28,644 nucleotides of DNA. Source: Ophioceras dolichostomum (lineage: Eukaryota > Ascomycota > Sordariomycetes > Magnaporthales > Ophioceraceae). A model generated the notes under the pieces. That model was not told the DNA's origin, did not search any database, and saw nothing but the letters and a program-made list of their open reading frames with translations. Each line of letters opens with the position of its first letter. Position 1 is the stretch's first letter. The stretch is taken from assembly GCA_003049485.1 (NCBI GenBank), contig PYST01000436.1, positions 1 to 28,644 of the forward strand, written 5' to 3'. Shown piece after piece: positions 19,100-28,204 of this stretch. A program made the translations under genes and the position numbers.

Positions 19100-20374
19100 C
19101 TACCCAACGGCAAGTCTCCCCGCCCAGTCCCTCGCAGTAAGCAGCATAGCCCAAAGCGCCCTCCCGTCCTCCGCGACGCTCGTGTCGCCCGCGGAGTCGA
19201 CGCCCTCCAGGCCCGCGGCCCACAGGAACGCGCTGCTGACGAACCACCTGCTCAGCGCGCCGGCCGTGGTCAGCAGCGCCGCGAGCCCGTACCCGCAGTC
19301 GAGCAGGATCTTGAGCGCCTCCACGTTGTTGACCACCACAGCCCACCCCAGGCTCCGCGCCGCCGCCGGCACGTCGTACTCCCAGATGACCATAAGGATG
19401 GGGAACAGCTTCGTGGACGAGCTGACCAGCAGCGCGGTCGACACCGAGTTGGGGCGCGGGTAGGGTAGGAGCAGTGTACTCGTACTCGTTGGCGGTGGCG
19501 GGATGTCACCAATATTGCCGCCATTACTACTACTACCGCCGTTACCACCACTGCTACTGCTGTTGTTGTCCCCGTTATCTCCGTCGCTGCCGTTCGCGCT
19601 GTCGTTTCCTTGTCGTCGTCGTCCTCGGCCTCCAGAGTAGAACAGTGCGAGCGGGCTCCACGGCGACGAGGTGAGGAACCGTATCGACAGGTGGAAGGCT
19701 AGGTTCGACAGCGAGCACAGGGCGAGGAAGAAGACGTACTGCAGCACGATAGGCTGCGAGGCGAGGCGGCCGAAGCTAGTCTGGTACGTGGGCACGGGCG
19801 TGCCGTCCGACCCGGCCGACGGGTTGAACTGCTTCTCTATGCGCGCCCAGGTGAGGTAGACGTCGAAGAGGAGGAGGAGGACGCCTAGGCGGACCATCGC
19901 GGGCTGGATCGTGGAGGGATGCAAGTTAGAGTCAGTCTCGGGTGGTAACTAGGTACCGAGGTAACCTGGGTATAGGTTGAGGGATGGGATAGGGCGGGCC
20001 TGCTGGCTTGCTGAGCTGAGAACGTACGTCGAACTGGTCGCCTTCGCGCATTAGCGAGTTGTGTAGTAGATGTCGGTAGACCTGGGTGAAAAGTGAGAAA
20101 GAAGACAAAAACGAAGGTTAGCACACGTATGAAAAGCGCCAATAGACTATCAGATTCCATCCATAGGAGGGGAAAGAGTTGAGCGCTCGCTTACCTGGGG
20201 CTTGATGAGCACCAGGTCGATGAACAGGACGACAAAGTCGTGCTCGACATACTTGTCGCAGAACCGGCCGCAGTTCTTGCACACCGTCAGCCGGATGTTA
20301 TGGCCGCCTCCGCCACCGGAGTATTTTGTCCATAGCGTCTTGACGGGGTGCTGGCACTCGATACAGATAGGCAT
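19100..20374 (-). CDS. ARV1: ER lipid/sterol homeostasis protein Arv1
   Basis: Three exons, 20374-20195, 20081-20028 and 19903-19100, encode 345 aa. Introns are 113 nt (GTAAGC, GCTAAC branch) and 124 nt (GTACGT, CTAAC branch). The ARV homology domain opens with a zinc ribbon: Cys4 and Cys7 in MPICIECQHPVKTLW, and Cys32 and Cys35 in RLTVCKNCGRFCDKYVEH. It continues DFVVLFIDLVLIKPQ|VYRHLLHN and RLGVLLLLFDVYLTWARIEKQ. Several hydrophobic segments follow (about 129-158, 236-252, 260-310). Arv1 is an ER membrane protein acting in sterol distribution, sphingolipid metabolism and GPI-anchor synthesis. Residues about 168-218 are an unusual Gly/Ser/Asn/Asp-rich insert between membrane segments. I began at MPICIEC because the open frame further upstream has no ATG. 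Confidence 0.94.
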
Positions 20375-21319
20375 TGAGTTGTGCCGCTGCTCTGGTCCGT
20401 AGTGGTTGTCTTGGTTTATTGGAGGGGTCGTTCGATATCGTTCGCGAATGTGCTGTGCGACGACGACGCGCTCATGTAGCTTGCTTGCGACGGGAGGTGG
20501 TTTGTCCAAGTTGGCGCTGTCATCGCGCTTGCCGAGCTCCTTGACGATTACCTTAATCAATTTCAGGACTGGCAAGGTCACCGCGCGTGGAGGGAGTTGT
20601 GTTGGTAAGTTGTGTTTGATGATGATAGCTACGGCGTCAAGAAATCAAAAGGACAATGGAAGTTTAACCCTAACCCTCCTTGCCCCCTCAACCGTGCCAC
20701 CGTGCCTCAGCACACTCAGGAGCCGCACCGCATAACGCGAGAGTCTTATTCACATTCACAACATGCGTCGTGGCAGCAGTAGACCAAGAATGGGAAAGAT
20801 ATCAGATTTCAATTTTATCTTCCAGGGCTGTGTGGCTCCTAGTAATATGCGGCGTCACCGCGTGCGTGCCTCGCCAAGTCCCAAGCGCAGTCCCCGGTTC
20901 TCTCTCTCCCCCTCCCTCCCTCTTTATAAGCGGTATATACGAAGAACAGTCGGTTTGACAGCGTTGAGGCATTATAAGAGCGGACAAGCAGGAAGAGCAG
21001 GCAGGCAGGCTTTCGACCCAAGAAAAAAAGACACAAAGACGCCCCATGAATGCAAAACAACAAACAATAAAGCTACCTAGGTACCCAGCGCTTTCTGCTA
21101 TGTCCAACAGTAGTATCCCCCATCCCCTTACCTCCCTCCTCACTCATACAGAAGAAACACTCATAAACGAGTACCTGCACGCCAAGCTTCTCCGGTGGGA
21201 GGAAGGCAAAAGTCTAGACCGTAGCGAAGGGGATGGTGCAAGGAACATAAAATAGAACGAAGAAATAACAAAATGGAAAAGGGGTGAACAGAGGAAGATG
21301 CTGTTCAGTCAGAAGCTGC
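20375..21319. other. intergenic between ARV1 and the LysM-protein gene
   Basis: Both neighbours read leftward. The region holds the ARV1 promoter (telo-box-like element at 20666) and the 3' flank of the LysM gene. An ACCTAGGT palindrome is at 21075-21082. A frame open through 20375-20581 joins the ARV1 frame but has no ATG, so I treat it as leader. No gene was seen. Confidence 0.5.
20666..20677. promoter_or_regulatory. telo-box-like AACCCTAACCCT
   Basis: Two AACCCT units lie about 290 bp upstream of the ARV1 start codon. AACCCTAA-type boxes occur in promoters of some fungal and plant housekeeping genes. It could also be chance or a small interstitial telomere-type repeat. Confidence 0.35.
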
Positions 21320-23749
21320 TCAGTCAGACTTCCCGCCCTTGGGCATAGACGTCGCCGAACCTCTCCCACGCAAAGCCGAAGACCCATCGCTCCGGCCCGA
21401 GGCACCGACCCCTGCACCTCCACTGAGAAAGCTCATCGACGACCGGGTCGGAGGTTCAGCAGCGATCGCGCCAGCAAGACTGCTACTACCACCATAAGGA
21501 GAAGCAGCCGCGGCAGCAACACCACCCCCCCTTCCGTCCTCGCTATTCGTGTCCTCAAGCTCGATCAGATCCCCCAACAAGTCGTCCTGCAGCAGCCTAC
21601 TCGGGCCATGACTATGGTGATGATGATGATGATGATGATGGTGACCGCCCCCTCCTCCTCCCCCGCTCCCACCACCACCACCAAGACCACCATGACCAAA
21701 ATACCCAGGCCCCCTCTTCACAAACGCCCCCCTCAACCACGTCTCAACGGCAGCAGCCGCCTTATCCAGCCCCGTCCCCTGCCTAGCCGCCATAGCCGAA
21801 GCAGACGACGGGTACGCGTCGCGGCCGTCCTCGAACGGGCTCTCCACGATGCCCGCCGACGCCGCCCCTCCCACTGCGGCAGGATCGCGGTCGGCAGCCG
21901 ACGACAGGGACGACGACCCAAAGCCGAACCGCGCCGTCTCGGACCCCATGACCGACATGGACGGCAGCGAGTCGAGGTTGAAACCCGGGAAGTGCCTCTT
22001 CGTAAACGAGTTGAAGTAGTCCTTCTCCGGGCCCGGCGCGCGCACGTTACGGCCCATGGAACCCACGCCGCCCGGTCGGCGCATCCACGCCGGCCTCGTC
22101 GAGAAATCATTATTACTATCGTCACCACCACTAGTGGTAGAGGTAGCAGCGCCGATGCTGCCGACGCGTGTGCTGCGCGTAGTAGTAGGAGGGGGGGTGG
22201 ATGTGCCGGAATATGCGTGCGCGACCTGTGGTCTGGTCGCAGTAGAGAGCAGGCTGTGTCGACGGCCGCCCCTGGAGGAAGAAGTGGAGGCTGCGCTGCC
22301 GCCGGGACTTTCTTGTGAAGCGGCAGCGGTTTCTGGTATGCTGCCAGGGACGTCGAACGAGCCGCGCGGGGTCGATAGCGAGGAGGAGACGGTGTGGTGT
22401 CCGAGCGACTTCTTCCTCCGCGGCGGGAAGTAGCCCATGCTGCGGCGGCTGACGCGGGCGATCTCGACGGGCTCGGCGAAGGATTCGAGGGCTACCCACC
22501 TGACGTGGGTGAACTGGTCTTTGGCGTCTTCTCCTGGTCCTGATGGCTGTTGTATTTGTGTTTGTGCTTGTGCTTGTCCTGGAGCTCTTCCGTTGGATGA
22601 TGAGCGCGGCGCGAAGAAGTCGTCCTGTTGGGCGGTGTTATTATTATTCGCCCCTCCTCCGTAGATACCGTCTCCTGTACTTGAGCCGCTGGCTCCTCCC
22701 CATCCGTCACCAGGAGTAGCAGCGAGGAGGTCTACCTTCGGGGCTAAGTAGTCTGAAGGCGGATCGCACGGTCGACCTTTAATCTCGCATGCGTCCACGG
22801 GTATGGTCAGCAGCTTGCGCGTCTGCACGCTGTCCCGCGACCACAGCCCGTTCGCCTTCCGGAAGACGTCCTCTCGGCACCTGTATTTCAGCACGATCCC
22901 CGCGTAAGTGTCCGAGCTTTTGACGTGATGCAGATAGACCAGTTGTTCCTCGGGCTCCTGTTGGCCCTGCGAGGTGGCGGCCGATGCACCACCAGTGGCC
23001 GAACCTGGTCCCGAACCCAGCGCTGCCGAGAAGGATCCCGCCAGGTCCTCGTCAGAGGACCGCCGCTTGAACCTGCCGGCGACGTCGAGCCCGCCGTTGA
23101 CGCCGTCGTGGCTCTCCAGAACGCTGGCGGTGCGTCGAGCTTTCAGCGCGGCTTCGCGCTCCGCAAGACTGCCCGCGGCGACGTCCGCGAGCTTGGGTCG
23201 TGGCTCTGGCCCCCAGCTGCTGCTCCCGGGTTGTTGTTGTTGTTGTTGTTGTGTGCGAGGCCGTGGCTTCCTGGATCGGCTGCCGTTTCGGCTACCGCCC
23301 CTGCTGCGTTCTGTATCGCTGCCGTATACGCTGCCTTCGCCCGACAGCAGGGACGAGGCGAATTCCGTGACGGAGGCCCAGCTTGGTGTTGTCCATGACG
23401 AGGTGTCCCAGATGCTGCTCTTTTTATGTGCCCCGGAGCCGAACGTGCTTCTTCCTGGTGATAGTCCGCTACCTCCTGCTCTTCCTCCGCCCACGCCCAG
23501 CGTAGCGTCGTGACCGTGGCCTGACCTGGCTCGTAAGGAGGGATTGGGGCTGGCGCGTCGACTCGGCGATGAGCTGCCGGTTCCGGCGGAGAGCAATGAG
23601 GTAGAGGTCGAGGCGGCCTCTCCGCCGGGCTGCTGGCTGGTGCCGGCGCGTCTGTTTCGTGGCCGGTTGGATGCGCTCGAGTCGTTCGGCACGGGCAACA
23701 GACCTGAGGAGGTCATGTTGGAGGTGAGGCGTTGGAAGGGGTCCGACAT
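21320..23749 (-). CDS. intracellular LysM-domain protein, long and mostly disordered
   Basis: A single exon encodes 809 aa. There is no signal peptide or membrane segment, so it is probably cytosolic or nuclear, unlike secreted LysM effectors. The one clear domain is a LysM at about 271-320: VYLHHVKSSDTYAGIVLKY, CREDVFRKANGLWSRDSVQT, RKLLTIPVDACEIKGRPCDP. From memory, a fungal family of non-secreted LysM proteins shares this block. Other ordered-looking blocks are HVRWVALESFAEPVEIARVS with GYFPPRRKKS (415-448) and EKDYFNSFTKRHFPGFNLDS (575-594). The rest is Ser/Gly/Arg/Pro-rich with seven Gln (167-173), a Gly run (about 691-702), ten His (703-712) and a short acidic helix-like stretch, LLQDDLLGDLIELED. 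The ligand is unknown. An out-of-frame upstream ATG at 23844 overlaps the start. Confidence 0.85.
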   Translation of the reverse strand: MSDPFQRLTSNMTSSGLLPVPNDSSASNRPRNRRAGTSQQPGGEAASTSTSLLSAGTGSSSPSRRASPNPSLRARSGHGHDATLGVGGGRAGGSGLSPGRSTFGSGAHKKSSIWDTSSWTTPSWASVTEFASSLLSGEGSVYGSDTERSRGGSRNGSRSRKPRPRTQQQQQQQPGSSSWGPEPRPKLADVAAGSLAEREAALKARRTASVLESHDGVNGGLDVAGRFKRRSSDEDLAGSFSAALGSGPGSATGGASAATSQGQQEPEEQLVYLHHVKSSDTYAGIVLKYRCREDVFRKANGLWSRDSVQTRKLLTIPVDACEIKGRPCDPPSDYLAPKVDLLAATPGDGWGGASGSSTGDGIYGGGANNNNTAQQDDFFAPRSSSNGRAPGQAQAQTQIQQPSGPGEDAKDQFTHVRWVALESFAEPVEIARVSRRSMGYFPPRRKKSLGHHTVSSSLSTPRGSFDVPGSIPETAAASQESPGGSAASTSSSRGGRRHSLLSTATRPQVAHAYSGTSTPPPTTTRSTRVGSIGAATSTTSGGDDSNNDFSTRPAWMRRPGGVGSMGRNVRAPGPEKDYFNSFTKRHFPGFNLDSLPSMSVMGSETARFGFGSSSLSSAADRDPAAVGGAASAGIVESPFEDGRDAYPSSASAMAARQGTGLDKAAAAVETWLRGAFVKRGPGYFGHGGLGGGGGSGGGGGGGHHHHHHHHHHSHGPSRLLQDDLLGDLIELEDTNSEDGRGGGVAAAAASPYGGSSSLAGAIAAEPPTRSSMSFLSGGAGVGASGRSDGSSALRGRGSATSMPKGGKSD
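21614..21643 (-). repeat. CAT/CAC repeat encoding ten histidines
   Basis: Ten consecutive His codons (CAC, seven CAT, CAC, CAT in coding sense) follow a Gly-rich run in the LysM protein. The pure CAT core is expected to be length-variable. Confidence 0.9.
23231..23251 (-). repeat. CAA repeat encoding seven glutamines
   Basis: Seven consecutive CAA codons, read on the minus strand, lie in the disordered N-terminal half of the LysM protein. Confidence 0.9.
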
Positions 23750-25533
23750 CGTCGAGGTCTAGCAACAGCAGCAGCAGCAGGAGGAGCAGCAGCTGTGTCG
23801 ACCCCGGCGCGGAGCGTCCCTTGGTCGTGACCAGGCGTGACCATCAGATTGCCGAGGCTCGAAAGGTCGAGTGTTGAAAAAATAAAGGAGGGCTGAAATA
23901 TGGTGATCGTGGTGAGGTGGTGGTGGCTCGCTAGCTCGAAATTTGACCAGCCAATCGAACTCAGGTCGCGCAGGAGATGGTAGGAGGAAAGAGCTGCTTG
24001 CTGCTTGCTAGTTTGGCTTCTTCTGTTGTGCACAACACAGGTATCGATTAAGCTGTGACCCAGGGGAAGCTGGATGCAGACAGGATGTAGGTAGAAAGGC
24101 AGTAGTAGGTGCAAGACAGCGAATCGGGAAGGGTATTCGGGAAATGATCAGATAAGACCTAGAGCTGGGTACTCTGGCCGCTGGCTGGATCTTGTCAGGT
24201 CAAGACGGTGGCCGCCAACTGAAAAAGAAGCTAGAGCGAGTGAAGCCGCAGTGAGTGTTTACGAGAGTTTCGTTTGGACCAAAGCCGCCGGAAGTTTCGC
24301 TTTAAGAAGAATCGTTTTCGAGCTCGATATTCCGGTATTCCGTACCTCAAAGACCCTTCGAGGCGAGGCAACACATGGGCTGTGTGTTGGGGATGACGGG
24401 ATCAATAGCAATAGGGGGGAAGTGGATGTCTGAGGTTGAACCACTGCGCTGCTCGCAACGGAATACGTAGCACTCTCCAATCTGTCAGCACCGTGCTGTG
24501 CACTGTCGTCTCGGCGCGTTCAGCCCTTACACAGGGAAGTCCCTTCGCGTGGTTACGGTGGGTGCGGAGAAGCGCAGCCAGAAGTTCGTATGGAATAAAT
24601 AGAAGCAACCGCAATTCCACCACACAATGCGGGCCATGAGGGTTCAAGCCTTTCTACGCCTTCTTGTTCTTCGTCATCCTCGAGGAGAAAATCATTACCC
24701 AGTGGCTGGCCACATTTTCAAAAATCGATAGCTGCTGATTACTGAATGCGGTATTGAGCCGTCCTGCCGGCTTAAGGTTTCGTTGTCCCAACGCAGTACC
24801 AGCTTGACATTGTCTTGGGATCATCCCTCCAGTCTTTTCGACGACTGCGCTGCAGCCGTGGTCCACTGGCAACAGCAATATGAGCAGCAATATGATCGCT
24901 GGTTAGCGATCTGTCGAAAGGGTTTCCCGGGGCTAATTCGGTACTGAGGGTATTCTTCCGTGACGGCCGACCTCCACGTTGCCTCTGTCACTTACACAAC
25001 CTTTATTCAACGACCGAGTTACCGGCTTCCCTTTCAATGTCAAATCCCGAACTGGATACGGTGGAGAGAAGCCATATTTGTGATCGATATTGCAGACATT
25101 GACGTTTACATAGCAAGTTCGTTTCGAGCGTGCTGGAGCCGCTTCCTCATCTCTATCTCGTCCGTCCAATCATTACCGAATCTACCCGTGTGAAAGTCCC
25201 GTTAGAACCTAGACATCTACCTCTATATATCCATCCTCCGTCGAAACAAAGGAAACATCTTCTCTGCCGGCCGGCACTACTCAATGAAAAAGATCCAATC
25301 TATATGATACCTAACCAGCCGAGATCTCGGTGCAAAAACGCCCTCCGAACCCAACCTATGATGATGAGAGTCATACCGTTGCAAGTCATAAAAATGCATC
25401 TCCAGATCTCCAGCGTAGCGTATCTGGCGAGCCTCTTGCCTCACTCACTCGCTCACTCATCCTTCATGACCTCCTTCATCTCATTCTGCTATGCTCTAGC
25501 ACCACCAAGCCTCTCCTTTCACACACTCCTACC
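23750..25533. other. intergenic between the LysM-protein gene and the next gene, no gene recognised
   Basis: About 1.8 kb containing the LysM gene leader and promoter (ATTGG on its strand at 23951-23955) and the 3' flank of the next gene. A GCT/CAG-rich stretch (23762-23793) lies just upstream of the LysM start. Several short frames on both strands between 24250 and 25540 show no family resemblance. Confidence 0.5.
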
Positions 25534-26958
25534 TCACTGACCACCACCATCCTGCGCCGCCGCCGCCGCGGGCCCCGCCGCGGGCCCAGCCCCGGGCCCG
25601 AACCCGACGCGCACCCCGCTACAAGCCCCCGAGATCGACTCGTCGATGCACCACTGGAAGATGCTCGCCAGGCTAGCGCCCAGGTTGTTCCCGACCTGCT
25701 CGTCGAGCTTGGCGTACGACGCCTTGCCCACGGCGCCGATCGTGCTCGCGGTCGTCGAGCTGAGGCTCGCGAGCGAGCTCGCCAGGAAGATCGACTGGCT
25801 CAGCACCTTCTCGGGTATCTGGTACTCGTGCCCGACGCGCACGACGCCCTGGACCGCGGCGATGAAGATGGAGACGACCAGCCGCAGGAGCACGACGAGC
25901 GCGGTGACCAGGGCCTGCACGGTGCGGTGCAGCGGGGAGGGGCCGGGGCCCCGGGCGGCAAGGAAGGCGGGGATCGGCTCGCCGTTGCGGTAGATCACCG
26001 TCCCGTTTCCATTTCCGTTTCCGTTTCCGTTTCCGTGGTTGCAGCTGCAGGGGCCGTTGTGGGGGTGGTGAGGATGGTGGTGCCCGTGGCGGACTAGCTG
26101 GCCACCGCCACCGTCAGATGACGAGCATGATGACGACGAGCGGAGGCAGCCCTCGACAAGAGCGGCGTTCTGCTGTTGAAGGGCGACGAAGTTCTGCTTC
26201 AGAGGCATGGGCAGCGAGCCGCGGATGATGCTGACCTCCGCGTCGTCCAGGTCGCGAGGGAGGCCCTGCAAGAGGTAGGCCACGCCGTCGAGGTAGGCGC
26301 GGCGCTCGAACTTGCGGTTCGGGTCCGGGTTGGCCGGGTCCGCCTCGGCCTCGGAGTCGCGCAGCAGGTCCTGCCCTCTCCTCTGGAACTTCCTGTCGAT
26401 GCCGGATGGAGGGTCGGGGACTGGCGTCGCGGGGGTGGTATTTCGTCCGAGGCCGAGGAACTGCAGGTTTAGGATCCGCCTGTTGTTGTTCGTTGGTGTG
26501 GTGGGGGCGGATGTCTGGCCGCCGCCGCCGCCGTCGTTGTAGTCGACGACCTGCTGTTGCCGTTGCTCTTGCTCTTGGGCGGAGGCATCTCGCCTCGGGT
26601 TTGTCGGCGGAGGGTAGTTCATCATGCCCCGCTGCCGCTGAGGCTGCTGGGGCTGTGGATACTCCATGGCCGAGGAGCCGACGCTCGAGGAGTCGACACT
26701 TGAGGCCTCGTCTGGCGAGCTGGAGTCGAGTTCTTCTGCTGGGCTGACCCTGTCGTCATCCGCTGCCGGGAGTTGCGCCTGTGGCTGCAGTACGAAGAGC
26801 GCGGCCGGCAGGAAAGACGCCGCTCTTAGACTTCTCTGGCTGACCGATCGCCTGAGGGAAGGGATGGGAGGGATGATGGCCTGGATCGAAGTTGGCAACA
26901 CTTCGAAGAAAACCGAGATGGGCCCTCCCATCCCTTCGACTTGTGGACTCGCCCCCAT
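25534..26958 (-). CDS. unrecognised fungal protein with one strong hydrophobic segment
   Basis: A single exon encodes 474 aa from an ATG in good context (ACTATGGG). I do not recognise the family. Residues 1-60 are moderately hydrophobic with an Ile/Pro stretch (QAIIPPIPSLRRS). Residues 61-185 are Ser/Pro/Gln/Asn-rich and probably disordered. A compact region follows at about 186-272: DRKFQRRGQDLLRD, RKFERRAYLDGVAYLLQGLP, LDDAEVSIIRGSLPMPLKQN. It is predicted helical, with a charged RKF.RR motif occurring twice (189-194, 215-220). His-rich (291-300) and Gly-Asn repeats (309-319) come next. A strong membrane-type segment at 346-370 reads TVQALVTALVVLLRLVVSIF. A Ser/Ala-rich helical region (380-450) and an Ala/Gly/Pro tail end the protein. 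Codon use matches the other genes, which supports a real gene. Confidence 0.72.
   Translation of the reverse strand: MGASPQVEGMGGPISVFFEVLPTSIQAIIPPIPSLRRSVSQRSLRAASFLPAALFVLQPQAQLPAADDDRVSPAEELDSSSPDEASSVDSSSVGSSAMEYPQPQQPQRQRGMMNYPPPTNPRRDASAQEQEQRQQQVVDYNDGGGGGQTSAPTTPTNNNRRILNLQFLGLGRNTTPATPVPDPPSGIDRKFQRRGQDLLRDSEAEADPANPDPNRKFERRAYLDGVAYLLQGLPRDLDDAEVSIIRGSLPMPLKQNFVALQQQNAALVEGCLRSSSSCSSSDGGGGQLVRHGHHHPHHPHNGPCSCNHGNGNGNGNGNGTVIYRNGEPIPAFLAARGPGPSPLHRTVQALVTALVVLLRLVVSIFIAAVQGVVRVGHEYQIPEKVLSQSIFLASSLASLSSTTASTIGAVGKASYAKLDEQVGNNLGASLASIFQWCIDESISGACSGVRVGFGPGAGPAAGPAAAAAQDGGGQ
26003..26035 (-). repeat. CCGTTT hexamer repeat encoding Gly-Asn
   Basis: Five tandem hexamers (CCGTTT, CCATTT, then three CCGTTT) plus a partial sixth encode alternating Gly and Asn in coding sense, in the linker just before the hydrophobic segment. 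Confidence 0.9.
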
Positions 26959-28132
26959 AGTGATGAAAAACTAAATCCGCCCGGTGACGCCTTGAGCAGG
27001 TATTCAAGTCGAAAGTTGCTTGTTGCCTCCTTCCCGCACAAAGCTCATCACCCAAGAAGAAGGTTTTCACCAAATATCCAAAGATCAGAGAGGCGTATAA
27101 AAAGGGGAGACTTGTCCCGCCCAGCGGAAGTGCGAATCAGAAAGGGGTGAAGTAAATGGAGTTATGGAAAACCCGGTGACTAAAGAACACGATTCATCGC
27201 GACCAAGCCGTTGAGACCAAGCTGGAATGCTCAGATGTCGCGATCTGCCTCCAACGGTGCGCGGGGTTCATTCGATCGAAGGGCCGACCGGATTGCCGCT
27301 ACCTATTGCTTAGACGGCGAGTCGGGTCGCGAAGAACAGTAGTAGCAGTAATAAGAAAGGAGATGGAAGATGCTCGGTCTGTGCTGTTGTTGCTCTCCGA
27401 GAGTTTCGGTAGGATGCCCAAGCTCACAGCGTAGGAAGCAAGAGCAGAGCCGACCAGAAGTTGCAGCGCGAATACCACACACAACTCGTGAAGATGCAGT
27501 TCCAAGTCTTGGACTTATCTCAACTTTTTTCCCAACTCAAGTCTTTATTCCAACTAATAAGGAAAGCAAGGAAGATGCCGGGGAACAGAAGAACCCAAAG
27601 CGAGCGCTGGGTCACATTCTCGAACCCTCACTCCAACAGGGGGCCGCATGGCACTGGCCTGCCTGGCAGGGGCGGATTTGCATGTGAATGGATCCATGGC
27701 CTCCCCCCCGACCTCCTTCCTAGCGGGGGGTCTTATCAAGAAGAGACCCTTGAACAGAGAGGCACTACAACAGAGGTCGGTCGGATCATCGGATCTCAAG
27801 TCGGAGGCATGTGTGCATGTGGGGTTGGGTCGCTCTTTTCATACGTCGTAACAGATTCCAACGAGAGAAGCTTATTTCCTCTCGGTTGTCAGGAATAAAT
27901 CGGGAAGAAGAGAGGATGGATGATAGAGCCTAGCAACGTGAATTCGGATGGAGCCAGTTTGTGATTCTCAACTCAGATCTTTGTCAGAGAAGGTACATGT
28001 ACTGAGCGACATGAAGAAGAGCCCATGACGAAAGAGAAGTGAATTTTAGAGACTTTAGAAAAGAAGGCAAAAAACTCAACATGGCGTCGCTGAGAATCAC
28101 ATGTCGTCTGGGGCTGGGGGGTGTAAAAAAGA
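26959..28132. other. intergenic between the 474-aa protein gene and tRNA-Ala
   Basis: This contains the promoter of the 474-aa protein gene. A plus-strand frame at 27461-27898 (145 codons) has no recognisable features and an unremarkable composition, so I do not call it. No RNA gene other than the adjacent tRNA was seen. Confidence 0.5.
28125..28130 (-). terminator. RNA polymerase III terminator of tRNA-Ala
   Basis: A run of six T on the minus strand begins two bases after the tRNA discriminator base, the usual Pol III stop signal. Confidence 0.9.
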
Positions 28133-28204
28133 TGGACAAACGGGGAATCGAACCCCGGACCTCTTCCATGCTAAGGAAGCGTTATACCACTAAACCATTC
28201 GCCC
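28133..28204 (-). tRNA. tRNA-Ala, anticodon AGC, no intron
   Basis: The 72 bases fold into a complete cloverleaf. The acceptor stem GGGCGAA pairs with TTTGTCC and contains the G3:U70 wobble pair that marks alanine tRNAs. The anticodon stem CTTCC/GGAAG closes the loop TTAGCAT with anticodon AGC (28170-28172). The T arm is CGGGG-TTCGATT-CCCCG, and the discriminator is A. Internal promoters match consensus: A box TGGTTTAGTGG (28187-28197) and B box GGTTCGATTCC (28144-28154). It decodes GCU, and GCC by inosine. CCA is not encoded, as expected in eukaryotes. Confidence 0.97.

Noticed and set aside
20375..20581. N-terminal extension of Arv1
   Set aside because: The frame is open upstream of MPICIEC but contains no ATG (it opens with GTG), and Arv1 proteins begin at the zinc ribbon.
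21284..22318. 344-codon plus-strand open frame
   Set aside because: It is antisense to the LysM gene, rich in Arg/Thr/Pro with no domain; another GC-bias shadow. The same applies to plus-strand frames at 13575-14765, 11099-11968 and 25330-26097.
27461..27898. 145-codon plus-strand frame
   Set aside because: No recognisable motif, no splice-linked extension and no codon-bias contrast with the surrounding non-coding DNA.
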